Part shown: one piece after another, positions 25,660-37,781 of the stretch
Layout of the letters: each line of letters starts with the position of its first letter
Numbering within the stretch: position 1 is the stretch's first letter
NCBI RefSeq assembly: GCF_008831285.2
Contig: NC_045147.1
Span: forward strand, 4,752,334 to 4,816,333
Origin: Nymphaea colorata
Lineage: Eukaryota; Streptophyta; Magnoliopsida; Nymphaeales; Nymphaeaceae
Direction: 5' to 3'
Length of the DNA stretch: 64,000 nt
The notes under the pieces: model-generated
Database searches by the model: none
What the model was told of the DNA's origin: nothing
The model's input: the letters and a program-made list of their open reading frames with translations, nothing else
Made by a program: the position numbers and the translations under genes

Positions 25660-27650
25660 AACGAGATGGCCCAGGCCAACGGGGCCACGGGTGGCTTTTG
25701 TATTCCACTGAAAACGACGACGGACGGTGCATAATTTCACAGACACAGTGGGATTCGACACAATATTTTGTGGTGCCTGATCGTGCCAATCAGGTTTTGA
25801 GCTTCCGAAAATATTTACCATTTTAGCTATTTTTTCTCAGTGGCATTTGCTCGATTCAAGTACGGGTTTCAATTACCTTTTGGAGTTTCTTTAAAAAAAA
25901 AAAATTGCTGAACAGACGGTGGAGTTTATCCAGACAAAAATGAAATTAAGGACTACCAAAAAGATACTGTAAAGAAAGATTATCATGTCGCATACCATGT
26001 GAAGTGTCCATCCCTTGAGAATTGAGTTTGGTGGCTCTCTAGACAGCTGTAATAAAAAAAAAAGGTTGGCCACCACTGTGCTCATGTGATTGCAATGTGG
26101 CTTAAATGATACCTTAATCCCAACTTGCCAACAGTAAACAACAGAAAATAAAAAAAAAAATGTAACATTTGCATAACCAACCAAAACTGTGGCACCTATT
26201 TCCTTCGCACCAAAGAGAATCAAAGGCACGATGCTCTCGGAGTCTGTCAGAACAATCGTTGAGCACCTTGAGGTGTAAAGACGCCAGACAGATTTTGAGG
26301 CTCAGTCTTGGAAGAACAAAAATTGTAAATTCAAGGAAAGTAGTTCTTAATGCAGTTGTGGACTCCATCTGAATTATTGAGGTGTAATTCTTTCCCCTTT
26401 TGAAATCTGCACTAACTATTGTTTTTATTTGAAAAGAACTCCACAGCAGAAATTAATTGCTCACTCGTTTTCACCATGCCGTTTGTGTGAGCAGGCAACC
26501 TCTTCTAAAGGTTAAAACTCTCTCATTTCAGAATTTAGAATTGTTTTCAGTGTTTTTCCTTCTTTCTTCATTTGCCTTATAGAGCACATAAGGTAAGGTT
26601 GACACTATTTAAGTTCAAACTTACCAAATCCATAATCCTACTATTGCACCAACCATGTCGGAAAGGACTATATTGAATCTGTTTATAATTCTAAAACTAA
26701 CACTGATGCAACTAACTATAAAGCACGCTGCAACTGCAAGCAGGGGCGAAGTCAAGGTAGGACACACTTGGTCCTTGGCCGCATCTCAATTTTTTTTAAA
26801 AAAAAAAACAAATTGTATGCAAATTTTAGAAAATTTCACTTGTTTGATATAAGAATCTTAAAAAATAATATTTCAATTCTAATCAAAATTTTAAAAACTT
26901 TAATTTAACCCTCTTCATAAAAAAAAATTTTAGCTCCACCTTTGGAGCCTGCCCCACGCACACCTAAGCACATAAAAAGCCATAAACCGGGCGAGGCGAA
27001 TAGCAGCGTCCCTCCAGAAAACTCAGTTTGGTCAAGTAGCACACACCAACATTGGCTTGCCGAAAGCTTTTCATGTCAAGTGTTAACTGGTCCATATACG
27101 ACTCTCTAATCGTGGTAGGTGTGCCTTGAGAAATGTCGCGCTTATCTATATCCTGTGGTCCTCACCCCCGCCAGGTCCCCCGAGAAGAAGGGATAGTCAC
27201 AAAAATTAAAGCGATTCCTCTTTCACATTTTTGAAATGTTAAGTTCCGTTTTAATTTAAGATGGAAATAAGCGAGATTTTGCCACATGAATTTCCTCACC
27301 AGTAAACTCTTGCAAAATTTATACTCTTTATGACATTTTTATAAAATATTTATTTTGTTGTTAAGCACAAAATATTAGAATGTCAGGAAAAATTGCCACC
27401 AAACAATGTTTCGGCTTTGGAACTTTTGTCAATATATGTTGGCGTAAATGCTGGATGAGTCAGGGAGAGTGTCCGTTTTAGAGGAGTTGTTGGGTGGCTC
27501 CTTTTTCTTCTGTCTCTTTTTAAAGAGCGTTGCTAAAGTTGTCGCTTGATTGGATTGCTGGCACCAGAGTGACACTGGTTTACCTTTTAGGTCAACAAAG
27601 AGGAAATATCAACCCTCCCTTGCACATTACACATTAGATGATTTGGTTGG
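25660..27650. other. Intergenic, one unexplained reading frame
   Basis: On the minus strand between about 25,891 and 26,368, two overlapping frames are open for 84 and 112 codons. The peptides are hydrophobic and leucine-rich, but I recognise no family and see no clear splice chain. The rest is AT-rich with A-runs near 25,893, 26,051, 26,150 and 26,800. Confidence 0.4.
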
Positions 27651-27659
27651 TAGATCCAA

Positions 27660-27790
27660 GTGATGGGTAGCACAACTAGTTGAGTTGGGTAATGTGTTAT
27701 AATCACATTTTCCGTTCGAATTTCAGTTCAAATCATAGAGTCTGCTATTTTGGTGGTATTAAGGAATGTTGAATATCAGACTAAAAAAGT
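27660..27790 (+). mobile_element. Possible tRNA-derived SINE head
   Basis: GGTAGCACAACTAGTTGAG resembles an internal A box and CCGTTCGAATTTC resembles a B box, about 35 bp apart as in tRNA-derived SINEs. The B box is degraded. No terminal poly-A or T tail and no target duplication were found. Confidence 0.3.
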
Positions 27791-28261
27791 GAGAGAAACT
27801 CTTTAAAAGACAAACGAGTGTGCAGTAGGGCCAAAATAGAGATAAAAAATTTAAAATGGTAACCCTATATCTGAGCCGTTCAATTGAATAAGATCGACAA
27901 CTCAGATTATCCCACACTTATCTTAAATATATCAGTTTTTGAAATAGTAGTTTCCCTACACTTTTTTCTCGTCGTAAACCCCATCAATTACTTTCTTCCC
28001 TCTATTTTTTTTCCTTTTTTCCCCCCGGCTCCACAATCAACGGGGTTTGATAAAATAAAATTAGTAAATAATAAGGGATAGAAGAGACCTCAAAACCCTG
28101 CCACGAATGGAACTGGTCGGCACATGGTCAATTTTAAACAGACCCTAACTTCAACGAGCTTGGCTCAAACCTGCCGGGCCGCGCCTGGATGAAAATCACT
28201 CGACCTAGCTCCAAAAGCTTAACGTTCTAGATGGACCAGTTTCACAAATGTAGAATTAAAA

Positions 28262-28299
<38 letters not shown>

Positions 28300-29059
28300 T
28301 GCATTGGACAGCCTAATATTTTTGTGGGAAGTCTTTAAACAAGTTGCTTAGAAATCTTACGGGTTGGTTGATCAAAATATATTAAAACTTTTGAGAGTAC
28401 TCCTTTGATGCTTTTTGGTAGTTTCCATGGCATTCTAAGAAGAGACATCTTAAAAAGTTTTAAAAATCACATGAAAATTTTATGTGAAGACAAGTAATTT
28501 CCATTTAATAATGATCTATGTTGATTTACTTAACGATAATATCAACTAATTAGGAATTCTCAAGTTAATAATTTTTAGATTAATCAAGGCTAGTGGTTAG
28601 CGACCATTCATTACCTGGGGTCAATTAATCTTTACTTGAGCGCAGGCAAATTCAAATGGGTCAAGCTTGATGCCTAGCCTACAACTAAATCTTTCTATAG
28701 TAGTACTCATTCATAAATCTAAAAACATAGTGGGGTGTTTAAATGTAAATTTTTTCAGATCTTATATATAAACGATGGATTGGGAAGATAAGTACTTGCC
28801 TTCATTAGATCATTGCATGATGGAACCCGTCCTGTCAGTACGAGTATGATCATCCCTAGCACCTTTATTAGGAGTAATCAAACAAATGACTAAACTAGAC
28901 TTTAAATCCTCTGAGAAATTATTGTCATTTATGTCCAAAGTACAAGAAAGCAAACATGCTCTATACTTCAGTAAACATTCAATCCAAAACCTATGTAGAT
29001 ATAAAAAAAATTAGGGTTTATGAACATGAGAATTCATAAAGAGTGACTGCTTGGTACTC
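27791..29059. other. Intergenic, no gene recognised
   Basis: AT-rich with a perfect TA microsatellite of about 16 units at 28,265-28,296. No coding signal. Confidence 0.5.
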
Positions 29060-29469
29060 ATCACATACCTATGCTTAGCCCCAAAATACCAAGCACATTC
29101 ATCTTCACCTAAATGTCAATATCCAAACCTTATTCCAGACTCGAGTTTCAAATCTCAGCTCAGATTCTACTTATTTAGATCTTTTCGAACACATCCAAGT
29201 TTTTTTTCAGATCCATATCAACCCGACTCCATCTTCAGGATCCATTTTGGATCCAATTCTATCTTTAGATCCATTTCAGATATAAAGCGTAGCTTCAGGT
29301 CAACACTAGATCTGAATTCTAACTTTTAGAACCCTACTCCATATTCAGACCTCTTTCTGATTTACATAATGTCTTTATATCCATTTCTGATCTAAATCCG
29401 ATCTTCAAGCTTGATTCTAGCCCCCTTTCTTAGGATTGAGGGCATGTCTGAGCTCAGCCCGTCTTTTCC
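29060..29469 (+). repeat. GATC-rich dispersed repeat, copy 2, left part
   Basis: Collinear with 46,810-47,220. Shared ordered phrases include TTAGCCCCAAAAT, CACCTAAAT, AGATCCATATCAAC, CATTTTGGATCCAATT, GATCCATTTCAGAT and CATTTCTGA. The match stops near GTCTTTTCC (29,461-29,469), where LINE sequence begins. It resumes at about 36,060 on the far side of the insertion. Confidence 0.7.
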
Positions 29470-30366
29470 AAGTCAAATCTGCAGGAGGATAGGCATCCGG
29501 CGACTTTATTCATAGAAATATGAGGAACAAAAAACTACTACACAAAAAAGAGAAGCACATCAGCTTCAACTATCATGCCTTTACAAAAATAGTGTTAAGA
29601 CTGAGATTGATTCGGAGAAAGGGAATTCAACCACAAACTAACCAAAGATTACACAATCTGGAATGGCAAACAGCACGCCCTTCCAAGATTTTACGCAACC
29701 ATCCAAGCAAAAATTTGGTGTTAGATACCACAAATATGTTCATGTCAGATTTGTCAGTATAAGGACTTAGGACTTCATCATTCATGTCAAAATGAGCTTT
29801 TGAATCTTTCCCCCAGATCAGTCTATGAGTGTACAACACATCCTCATTACTATCCTACTTAATACCAAACACCACCACACGACCTCTTCCTTTGCGCCCA
29901 AAAGCCACCTAAATACTCTTTGTTTGGAATCCTTGGCCACTATGCAAATCCTAAAGCTAATCAGGCCTCAAGCTCTCTATGGTCTCTTGAGTCTTCTTTC
30001 AACCTTTGTAAGAAACATTCAACACAATTTGCCCATATCTTTGTGGCAATGAGCTCAATATGAACCACTCTCTGCTATGGAGCCATGCATTTCTAGCCAT
30101 CCGGAGCTTCCAGATTGCTTTTTGGAAACATATCCTCTATCATTGCATCAGCCAACCTCCCTTGATGCTAGCGGACTACCACCAATTGTGCTCCGATATA
30201 AAATTACAATGAGGGATCCTCCTTTTGCCAAACTTATCACATATTAGCCTCCATACCTTGATTTAAACATGGCAAGTAAAGAGAATGTGATTCCACTTGC
30301 TGGACCCTATCTTGGTGGCGTTTGCCATGACTAGCTATATAGCAACAACAGTTTGCACAAGGCACC

Positions 30367-33300
30367 TGATACGGTCCAACCTAAGACCATGCGGAGGACG
30401 TAGCCGAGAGCAGCCATAGAGGGAGGGGACAGCCTGCCTTGCGACATCTTGTGGCTGACCAAGGCATTGTTGACCCAAGTTCGGGTCAAGTGGGTGGAGA
30501 GGGTGGTGTAGACCAAGGCGTTAACATCCAAAAAGAGGTTAATTCAGCACTTACAGTTGAAGCAAAGGGTGGTGAGGGCGGAATTGCAACGGCTCTAAGT
30601 CAAAACAGTGAGAAAGATCTTCAAACACTTGGGCGAGACTTTTCAAGAGAAGACCAAAGAGATGGACTTACTTCCGGTCTAGATCGAGTCCACCTAAGTG
30701 TTGGTCCTAGAACCAAGCACTTAGGGCCAGTCTAGGGCTAGCCTAGGCAAATTAGCGACCAAACCATTGCCCACACGCGCGGGTAGGGGAGGTCAAGTCT
30801 TAGGACCCGAGACCATTTAGTCTCGTTTTTGCTTATGCACATTTGATTCAATTGTTTGGACTGGTTCAAGTGTTTAAGAACCGGGTTTGTTCAAAGGCTA
30901 TATATTCTTTTGTAATTAGGATTTTCGGATGCAATCTAGGAATTTGAGTTACATTTGTCTAATTCTTGTCTCTCTCCTCTTGGCTCCCTTCTCCCTCTCG
31001 CGCTCTCTTTTCCCCCGCAGTGCCTTCTTTCTTCTTTTCCAACCCCTTGGTGAATTCTGGCCTCCATTGCCGGCGTGAACCTTTCTCCAATCCGACGGTC
31101 TTTCTTCCTCCCCTTCCTTGTTTTCTTCTTCTTCTTCTCATCCACTCGACCGAAGGAACCCACGGCTGTAGGAACAAGGTGAGCTCTGGCGCATCGCATC
31201 TCCAACAAGTCCACGGAATACCCCTCCATTGCGCAAGTTGACATTAGTGCCTTCCTTCAAACCACACGGAGGTTGAGAGGCCGATATCACACCGGGAAGG
31301 TTGTAGGAGTTTGGGCAACCGGACCACCATGGCACTAGACATCAAAGCAAAGGAAAATCAAGGTTAGTGTCGTGAGAACTCTTGGTGGTTGGTGAGCAAC
31401 TACGTTGATTTGCTTTAAAATTGAGTTCGGCTAGGATAGAGAGGTCAATCCCATGGTGCACACCCGTGAGTTTGGTCTTATTCTTTTGGGTTGAAATCAG
31501 TCTTAAATCATATCTTACGTGTCTCAAGAACCCTTAGATTCTCCCTATTCTATTCCACAAATGCTGATTCAGTTTTGCCGGTGAAAACACCTCAAAATCC
31601 ACACCGGTGACTCTTGGTCTATCACAAGTGATCCAAAGCACTTCTGTGAGCAACATTCATCAAAAGAAGTAGATTTGGGCATCAAAATATTAATCAAAAC
31701 CATTCAAAAGAGTCGCCCAAGCAAAAGGAAGAGTTCGACAACGTTTGGTGGAGTTCCGCGCAATTTGGTGTTGTCCAACCTTGGCCGGAATTCACAAATT
31801 TCGGCCACTGCTGCTACTATTTTGGTGAGATCCACACATTCTAGTGAAGTTGACTTAATTGCCCTCGTGAAGCCCAAGTTCGAAGACAAAGCAACAAGGG
31901 GTAATTGGGACTTCCGTTGGAGGAGCGCACTAGGGTTTGCAACCCTAGCCGCCATTGGCCACTCGAGTTTCCGCGGCCGCCAGTCTCCACATTTGGTAAG
32001 TGGTCTTCTTTCATTTCCTTCAAGCAACCCTAGCCCCACATTTGGTCATTCGGCCATCACCGAGGGCGAGAGTCAACCGAGCAGCTCCAGATTGGCCAAC
32101 CTTCCACATTTGGCGTGAGGTCCCGTGATCACATCCTTTCCACATTTGGCGCACGCTCCATGCGCCAATCATCTTCCTCATTTGGTCTGAATCCTTCACG
32201 CAATTTCCCTTCTAGTTAGGCGCAAGCCCCACACGCTAGTGCCCTTCATTTTAGTAAAGCATTGACCCGCATCCCACCTTGCCTTATCCCTTGCTCAGCC
32301 GCACGAACATTTTAGGAAACCCCAGCCTTTCACACTCTTTTCCCTTTGTCACCCGCCAAACATTGGCCAACCTGATCCCCACCTATATTTACGCAACTCC
32401 CTCTCACACGCCTCCTTTCCTTCATTTGAAGAAAGTAGCCCCCATGGTCCATGCCACCTCAACCTCCCATTTGGAAACCTTCTCCCTTACCCGCCACATT
32501 TGGTAGTTTCCCTTCTTACCTCTTCCCTTAGCCGCAACTCACCTAAAGTCAATCCTTTTGCATTTGGTCCAGCCAAACCTTCCCAATTCCGCTACTTTCC
32601 CTTGCGCCGTCATTTGCCCTAGCCTAAACCCTAATCCAAAATTACCTAGCCTATTCCTTGTCACTTGAACTTACCCCGCACCTCTATCTTGAGTCAACTT
32701 AGCCCTTGACCGAACCTAGACTCAGCCCCCCTTGAACCCCAACTTAGTCCTAGCCTACCCGAGTCAACCTAAACCCATTTAGGTCCTCCTTGTAGGCGGC
32801 CACAACCCAGGCCTACCGAGACAGACCGCAGCCATTCCATGTAGTTTCAGCATTCTTGTGGTCGGGAGGACTTCTTTGGCAGCACACACCCTTGCTGCCA
32901 AGCTAAGCCAGGAGGGTCACTCCGTCGCACCGTGTGGCTAGGCGAGCCGCACTCATCCAGAATCTCCGGCACTCTCGGCCGGCACTCTGCTCCACCGCTT
33001 GGCTAGGAGGGCTGAGCCCTTCCTTGCACTCGGCCAGGCGGGCCACAATCGACCAGCAGCTTCGGCGATCACCGTCGGCAGTCCTCGACGTTGCACGGCC
33101 AGGCAGGCCAGGCCCTTGTCAACCATCTCTTCGCCCGCGGCTAGGAGAGCCGTGCCTTCTACGTTGTTGCTGCAATAACCGACGGTTGGGAATTCACCTC
33201 GGGTCATTTTATCGTTTTCAGTCGAGCTTGCCTTGACTGGTACTCTCTCACCCCCTATAGATTTGTGGGTCGGTAGTTAATTGCATGTTTTTGCTTTAGC

Positions 33301-33695
33301 CTAAATTCGGCCATTGTTGCTCTTTGTGGTCCCTCGGAGGCTCTTAGCCAAGGACACGACCACAAGACAATGAGCCTTCCTAGGGTGGGTATGGTTTGAA
33401 CGTTTCTAAGATTATGGTTTGTTGAGTGAGTTGTGAGTGATTTGATGTATCGCTTTCGATTGTACTAGCCTCACATCCCTCTAGTTTCATGTAGTAGGTT
33501 TAGCCTTGGGTTTTAGGATTACAGTTTCTTGTATTCATTGACCTATGGATTTTTGAGCCGGGGTGTCTGTCCGGTCGGGTAGTGTCTTGTATTAATTTGT
33601 CCTTAGGTTTAGTTTTAGATTGTCTCAAGTTGATCTAGGGGATAAGATCGGCAGTCAAGATTGGATTTTGGTCGACACCGGGGTAAGTCCTATCA
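30367..33695 (+). mobile_element. 3.3-kb solo LTR (or LTR-like unit) inside the LINE
   Basis: The unit begins TGATACGGTCC and ends AAGTCCTATCA, so it has TG..CA ends with a 5-bp inverted TGATA/TATCA. It is flanked by a perfect 5-bp duplication GCACC (30,362-30,366 and 33,696-33,700). Removing it rejoins LINE sequence. I see no direct repeat inside, no primer site and no gag-pol, so a solo LTR of a long-LTR (probably Ty3/gypsy) element is the simplest reading. A TATATATT at about 30,899 could be its promoter in the plus orientation. Open frames such as 31,675-32,118 are unlikely to be real. It is more GC-rich than its surroundings. Confidence 0.7.
31980..32620 (+). repeat. Interspersed CATTTGG motif cluster within the LTR-like unit
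   Basis: The word CATTTGG recurs at least eight times here, usually as CACATTTGG followed by T or C, near 31,990, 32,039, 32,107, 32,142, 32,178, 32,468, 32,497 and 32,561. Spacing is irregular, from about 30 bp to nearly 300 bp. This is far above chance and suggests an old expanded repeat or a repeated protein-binding site. Confidence 0.6.
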
Positions 33696-36059
33696 GCACC
33701 CAATCCTTGTTTGACAACCAAATCTTCCATCTATCCTCTTGGCTCTTGACTTTGATATACACCCAATCGTAAGCAGGTTTGACTTGACCCACTAGCCTCC
33801 CTTGGACAAGTAGAATATCCGGCCTATTAGTCAAACAGGGGAAATCACAGACTTGATCTATGGATTATAGGTCATGGAAGCTGCATATCATGAATGGACC
33901 TTTTAAAGAGGTGATGAAATAGCTCAAATTCCCATGCATTCAATTGGTTTTTAATACAAATGGAAGTCCATTGTTCAACCAAAAGTTGATAGACCCCTCA
34001 GAAACCCTCCAATATTCTAAATAGCACTCCATCCCATGATAAGGCCCTGCATGAACCATGAGGTATGCCTAAAGCTCTTTTTGGACGACAGAGAGTTATT
34101 CTCATTTAAGTACTTGCTTCTAGTAAACCTCGCTCATTTCCCTTTCTTCCTTCAAATCTGTAGGGGCATATGATCCAAATGAGCGTTGCCCGTAATACAG
34201 AAATCCTTAAAGTCATCACCCCCTTCAGAATGACGACAACACACTATGAACCAAGCTAGAAGGTGGCTGCCTTTATCTTTGTCCAGGCTATCCCATAAAA
34301 ATTTAGCCATAAGATATTTGATTTGGTTCATCACCACCATAGGCAGCTGAAACACTGAAACCCAATATCTCACCATATTAGCAATGACATAATTTAGGAG
34401 ACGTAGTTTCCCAAACATGATAGAAGTTTAGTCTTCCAACCTAGGAGCCTCTTGGTAATTTTGTCCACTAAATCCATGTAGCCCTCAGGAGTCAGCCACC
34501 CCACAAAGAGTGGCAATCCAATAAAGCAAGGATTTGAGTCTCTACAATTGATCATCATCCACGTGAAAAGAAAAAATAGAAGACTTATGGGCATTGATTC
34601 TAAGGTGCACATGCTGGCCCAAGCTAGTCAACAACTCAACGATCTCCTGAATAGAGTTGATGTTTACTAAATAAGAGAATGTCATTAGCAAAGGAGAGCA
34701 TACATGGGCATTGACCACCTCTAGGGAACATCTCTGATTTCTTCATTTGAAATGGTTCTACGAAGGGGAGTATTCTCTTCCTCTGGGACACACAACCTAT
34801 CAGCAAGATCATTGAGGAGAGCCCCATCTCCCTCTCAATTCCCATGAGCTCTTGAAAGAATTATTCCACTGCCTCCAGAATCCAATCTTAGTCTTTGATG
34901 GTGCTGCCATTCAATTCGACCTCATAAAGAAAGTTCTTCCTATGATGTCCATGAACAATAACATGAAAATAGGAGGTGTTCCTATCTCCTCTTTTGAGCT
35001 AGTGAACAGTCGACTTCTGCCTCCACATGCTTTCTTCTTTCAGAGTTTCATTGAGCTCTTGCCTAAGCATCCTTTCTGTTTACTCATCAATAATGCCCCT
35101 GGATTCTTGAATTTGCTGCAAATTGTTAATTTTGGCTATAAGATTGGCTATATTCCTCTCCACCAGGCCCAGATGATAATTGTGCCAATTGCAAGAGAGC
35201 GCTTCTAGTGAGCTCTAGCTTCTGAACTACTTGGATCATGGACACCCAAACACCACAATGGACCATGCTTGCATTATTACCTCCCTTCAACCATGTTTGT
35301 AGTGCCATCATTTGTAGTATCTAAATAGAAATGAGTCACATCTAATTCTTTCTCTTTCTGCCCAGCTAAAGACCAGGGAACTGTGATTGAAGTGGTGTGC
35401 AGAAGGACCTTGAGGTAGCTATTACCCCCAAATGCTTGTCTCCACTAAAGATTTACCATACACCATTCCAATCATCATAGTACAAGCTCATCTTTGTGCC
35501 TATTTATGGGCCATGTGAAATTTTTTGTGTCTATCATGGGGAATACTGAGCCTACAATTGGCAAGAAAGGAGTTGAACGTAGAACAAAAAGCTACCAAGG
35601 GACACTTGGTCTTGTTTGATCTACCTGTCATTGAATTAAAATCTCCAAGACAACATGATATAGAGAAACTCTCAACTATTTTTTGGAGTCTCCAAAATTC
35701 TTCCACACAAATAATAGGATTAGGAGGAAAGTAAACACCTCCAGCCATAAAAGTTTTGTTGGACCTTCTAACAAGACAATGAACAAAACACAAAAGGCAA
35801 TCAACAAGAACAAGACAAACAACTTGACTCGAAGGGCACCACCCCTCAACAATTCTAGCAATACCATTGTTATAATCTGGATTGGAAATAACTACACAAT
35901 TGGAATGACTGCAATTCCAACATTGAGAGCATAGTATCAAAGAAGAAAAACAACAGAATATTACATGAGATTAGTAAGGAATGGAGCTCTTTGCGAGCAG
36001 CATCCCTCATTAAGTCTGTAGTGTTCCATTTCATTGCTTTCATTAGGATCACAAGTAGT

Positions 36060-36250
36060 CTTTTCCTCCACCTCTCTTTTGATCCAATCTTGACATGAAT
36101 CTCAGCTTATTAGACCTATATCTGGCCTTGATTCTAGTTTTAGATCCGGATCTTTATCCTTGATCCATACCCAGTACCTTTAGATCCATCATCGAGCTCT
36201 AGATCTAAAATCTCATTCTAAGATCCAAATAAATTTCAAATTCTTTAGGA
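36060..36250 (+). repeat. GATC-rich dispersed repeat, copy 2, right part
   Basis: Resumes the alignment with copy 3 at 47,205-47,385. Shared ordered phrases include CTCTTTTGATCCAA, TGGCC.TG.TTCTA, TTAGAT(C) followed by CTTTA or CTTTG, TTGATCCATA, and GAGCTCTA. It follows directly on the right edge of the LINE. Confidence 0.7.
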
Positions 36251-36883
36251 AGAAAATATAAATTACAAAATATTTTGAAATTAACATGCCAAATATTCTT
36301 GAGAACCTAATGTAAAAGTTTAGAAAAATGATATCAATTCCAAGAATTTGACAAAAAGTTATAACAAAATGGAAAAAGTTGGAAATGTACTTCATGAAAT
36401 TAGAAAGTCTAAGGCATGAATTTGGAAAATATGGAACTTTTGAAACCTAGGATTTGAAGGTTTAGCTAGAGTTGGAAATTCAAAGGAGTAATTTTAGAAA
36501 TTTGGAATAAAACATGACCTTGACAAAAGTAGGAAATCCACTCTTAGAAATTCAAAAATTTAACATAAATTTGAAAGCTGTAAGTGAACCAAATGAAATC
36601 AAAGTCAACCTACAAAATATTAGAAAATCTATAGGTTATGAAGAAAAAAAGATTGTGAAGTTATCTTTAATGGATATAGAAAAATCTTCAAATAATATCA
36701 AAATATTTCAAGAGTTTTCATGAAAATAGTAAAATGTATACAAACCTACTCTATTCTCTCCTTTTGAGGCTTGATATGGGGTTTTCCGCATTGAGTAAGA
36801 AGCCAAAGAGCTTATAGAGAATTCAAATTAGTTTAAAGACTTGACATGGTAACAGAAAGATTGAACATGATTTGTCTTGAATC
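36251..36883. other. Short intergenic stretch before the TRIM
   Basis: Very AT-rich. Short open frames only, including 69 codons at 36,514-36,723 made of lysine, asparagine and isoleucine as expected from base composition. Ends with GAATC, the left target duplication of the TRIM. Confidence 0.5.
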
Positions 36884-37342
36884 TGTAACACTCCAGAAGT
36901 TTAGCCCTATATCGAAGATTGTGAGGGATCTTTAAGGGCTTATAAAAGGAGGTCATTAATGAGATGATTATCCTGGTTCCTAGCCTTTTCAAGGTTAAAC
37001 AGAAACTGCTAGGGGAACAGGTTGAGATCCGTCGAACCAGGGGCTCGAGCCCGGAAGTGGGTTGGGTTGTTACAGTGGTATCAGAGCAGTTTCAACACTC
37101 GGACCTACGGTCTCACACGCGTGGACGCGTATACCTTAAGGGGAGTGGATTGTAACACCCCAGAAGTTTAGTCCTGTATCACAGATTATGAGGGATCTTC
37201 AAGGGCATATATAGGGAGGCTATTAATGAGTTGATTGTCCTTGTTCCTAGCCTTTTCAAGGTTAGAACCAAAACTGCTAGGGGGACGGATTGGGATCCAT
37301 CAAATCAAGTGCCCGAGCCCGGGAGTGGGTTGGGTTGTTATA
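36884..37342 (+). mobile_element. Complete TRIM retrotransposon (459 bp)
   Basis: Two direct LTRs (36,884-37,074, 191 bp; 37,151-37,342, 192 bp) begin TGTAACA and end TGTTACA or TGTTATA. They enclose only 76 bp. One base after the left LTR lies the primer-binding site TGGTATCAGAGC, complementary to the 3' end of initiator tRNA-Met. A purine tract AAGGGGAGTGGA abuts the right LTR. A perfect 5-bp target duplication GAATC flanks the whole unit (36,879-36,883; 37,343-37,347). There is no coding capacity, so it must have been copied in trans. I do not see 5S-rRNA-like sequence in the LTR (against Cassandra) or a hammerhead core CTGATGAG (against retrozymes). Confidence 0.93.
37076..37087 (+). promoter_or_regulatory. 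TRIM primer-binding site (tRNA-iMet)
   Basis: TGGTATCAGAGC, 12 of 12 positions complementary to the initiator methionine tRNA 3' end. This is the standard primer for many plant LTR elements. It sits 1 bp from the end of the left LTR. Confidence 0.9.
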
Positions 37343-37429
37343 GAATCTCTTAATCCTTGGAGCTCTCACACTTGAATCTACAAAAAACCCTCTCAAAACC
37401 CTCTTGATAAGAGAGTTATCTCTAAGTGA

Positions 37430-37734
37430 TCAAGTATTAGAGAGCTCTTCTAACTCTTCTTCTCTATTCCTCTCCTTTAATCTTCGTAATCTCTCTTTCT
37501 CTACTTTGGAGAAGCCACCCAATTCTTGGTCTTCCACCACCTCGAGAGCCATCGCTTTAGTGGAGCTACTCTTGAAGCTCCTTCCATTGTTTTCTCGAAA
37601 CCCTCCTCTTGACCTTCATTTTTGGGGCAATACTTTTGTACAAGCTACAACTTCATTAACTCATTTTCCATGTCATGCTAGATACTCCTCTCTCCATCTT
37701 CTTCGTCCTCTTCTCCTCATCCTTCTCTTTCTCT

Positions 37735-37781
<47 letters not shown>

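Larger units (their letters stand above)
29470..36056 (-). mobile_element. Decayed L1-type LINE, interrupted by an LTR-like unit
   Basis: Minus-strand fragments in the right order for an L1 retrotransposon. The endonuclease region (about 35,500-36,050) has an LGDFN motif. A degraded reverse transcriptase core at about 34,660-34,700 reads FANDILLFSK, where FADD is expected. RT thumb-type segments follow, KRLLGWKTKLLS and then NYVIANMVRYW and FQLPMVVMNQIKYLM (34,152-34,612). A tail segment at about 29,950-30,330 contains IWKLRMARNAW. Stops and frameshifts occur throughout and the middle of the RT is not recognisable. GTCTTTTCC occurs at both edges (29,461 and 36,053), a possible target duplication. 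No clear poly-A tail is seen at the left. The element is dead. Confidence 0.75.

Noticed and set aside
31675-32118. 147-codon open frame inside the LTR-like unit
   Set aside because: No domain, overlaps the CATTTGG motif cluster, and another long frame is open on the opposite strand, as expected in GC-rich non-coding DNA.
36884-37342. TRIM as a Cassandra element or a retrozyme
   Set aside because: No 5S rRNA-like promoter block is visible in the LTR and no hammerhead core (CTGATGAG with GAAA) is present.
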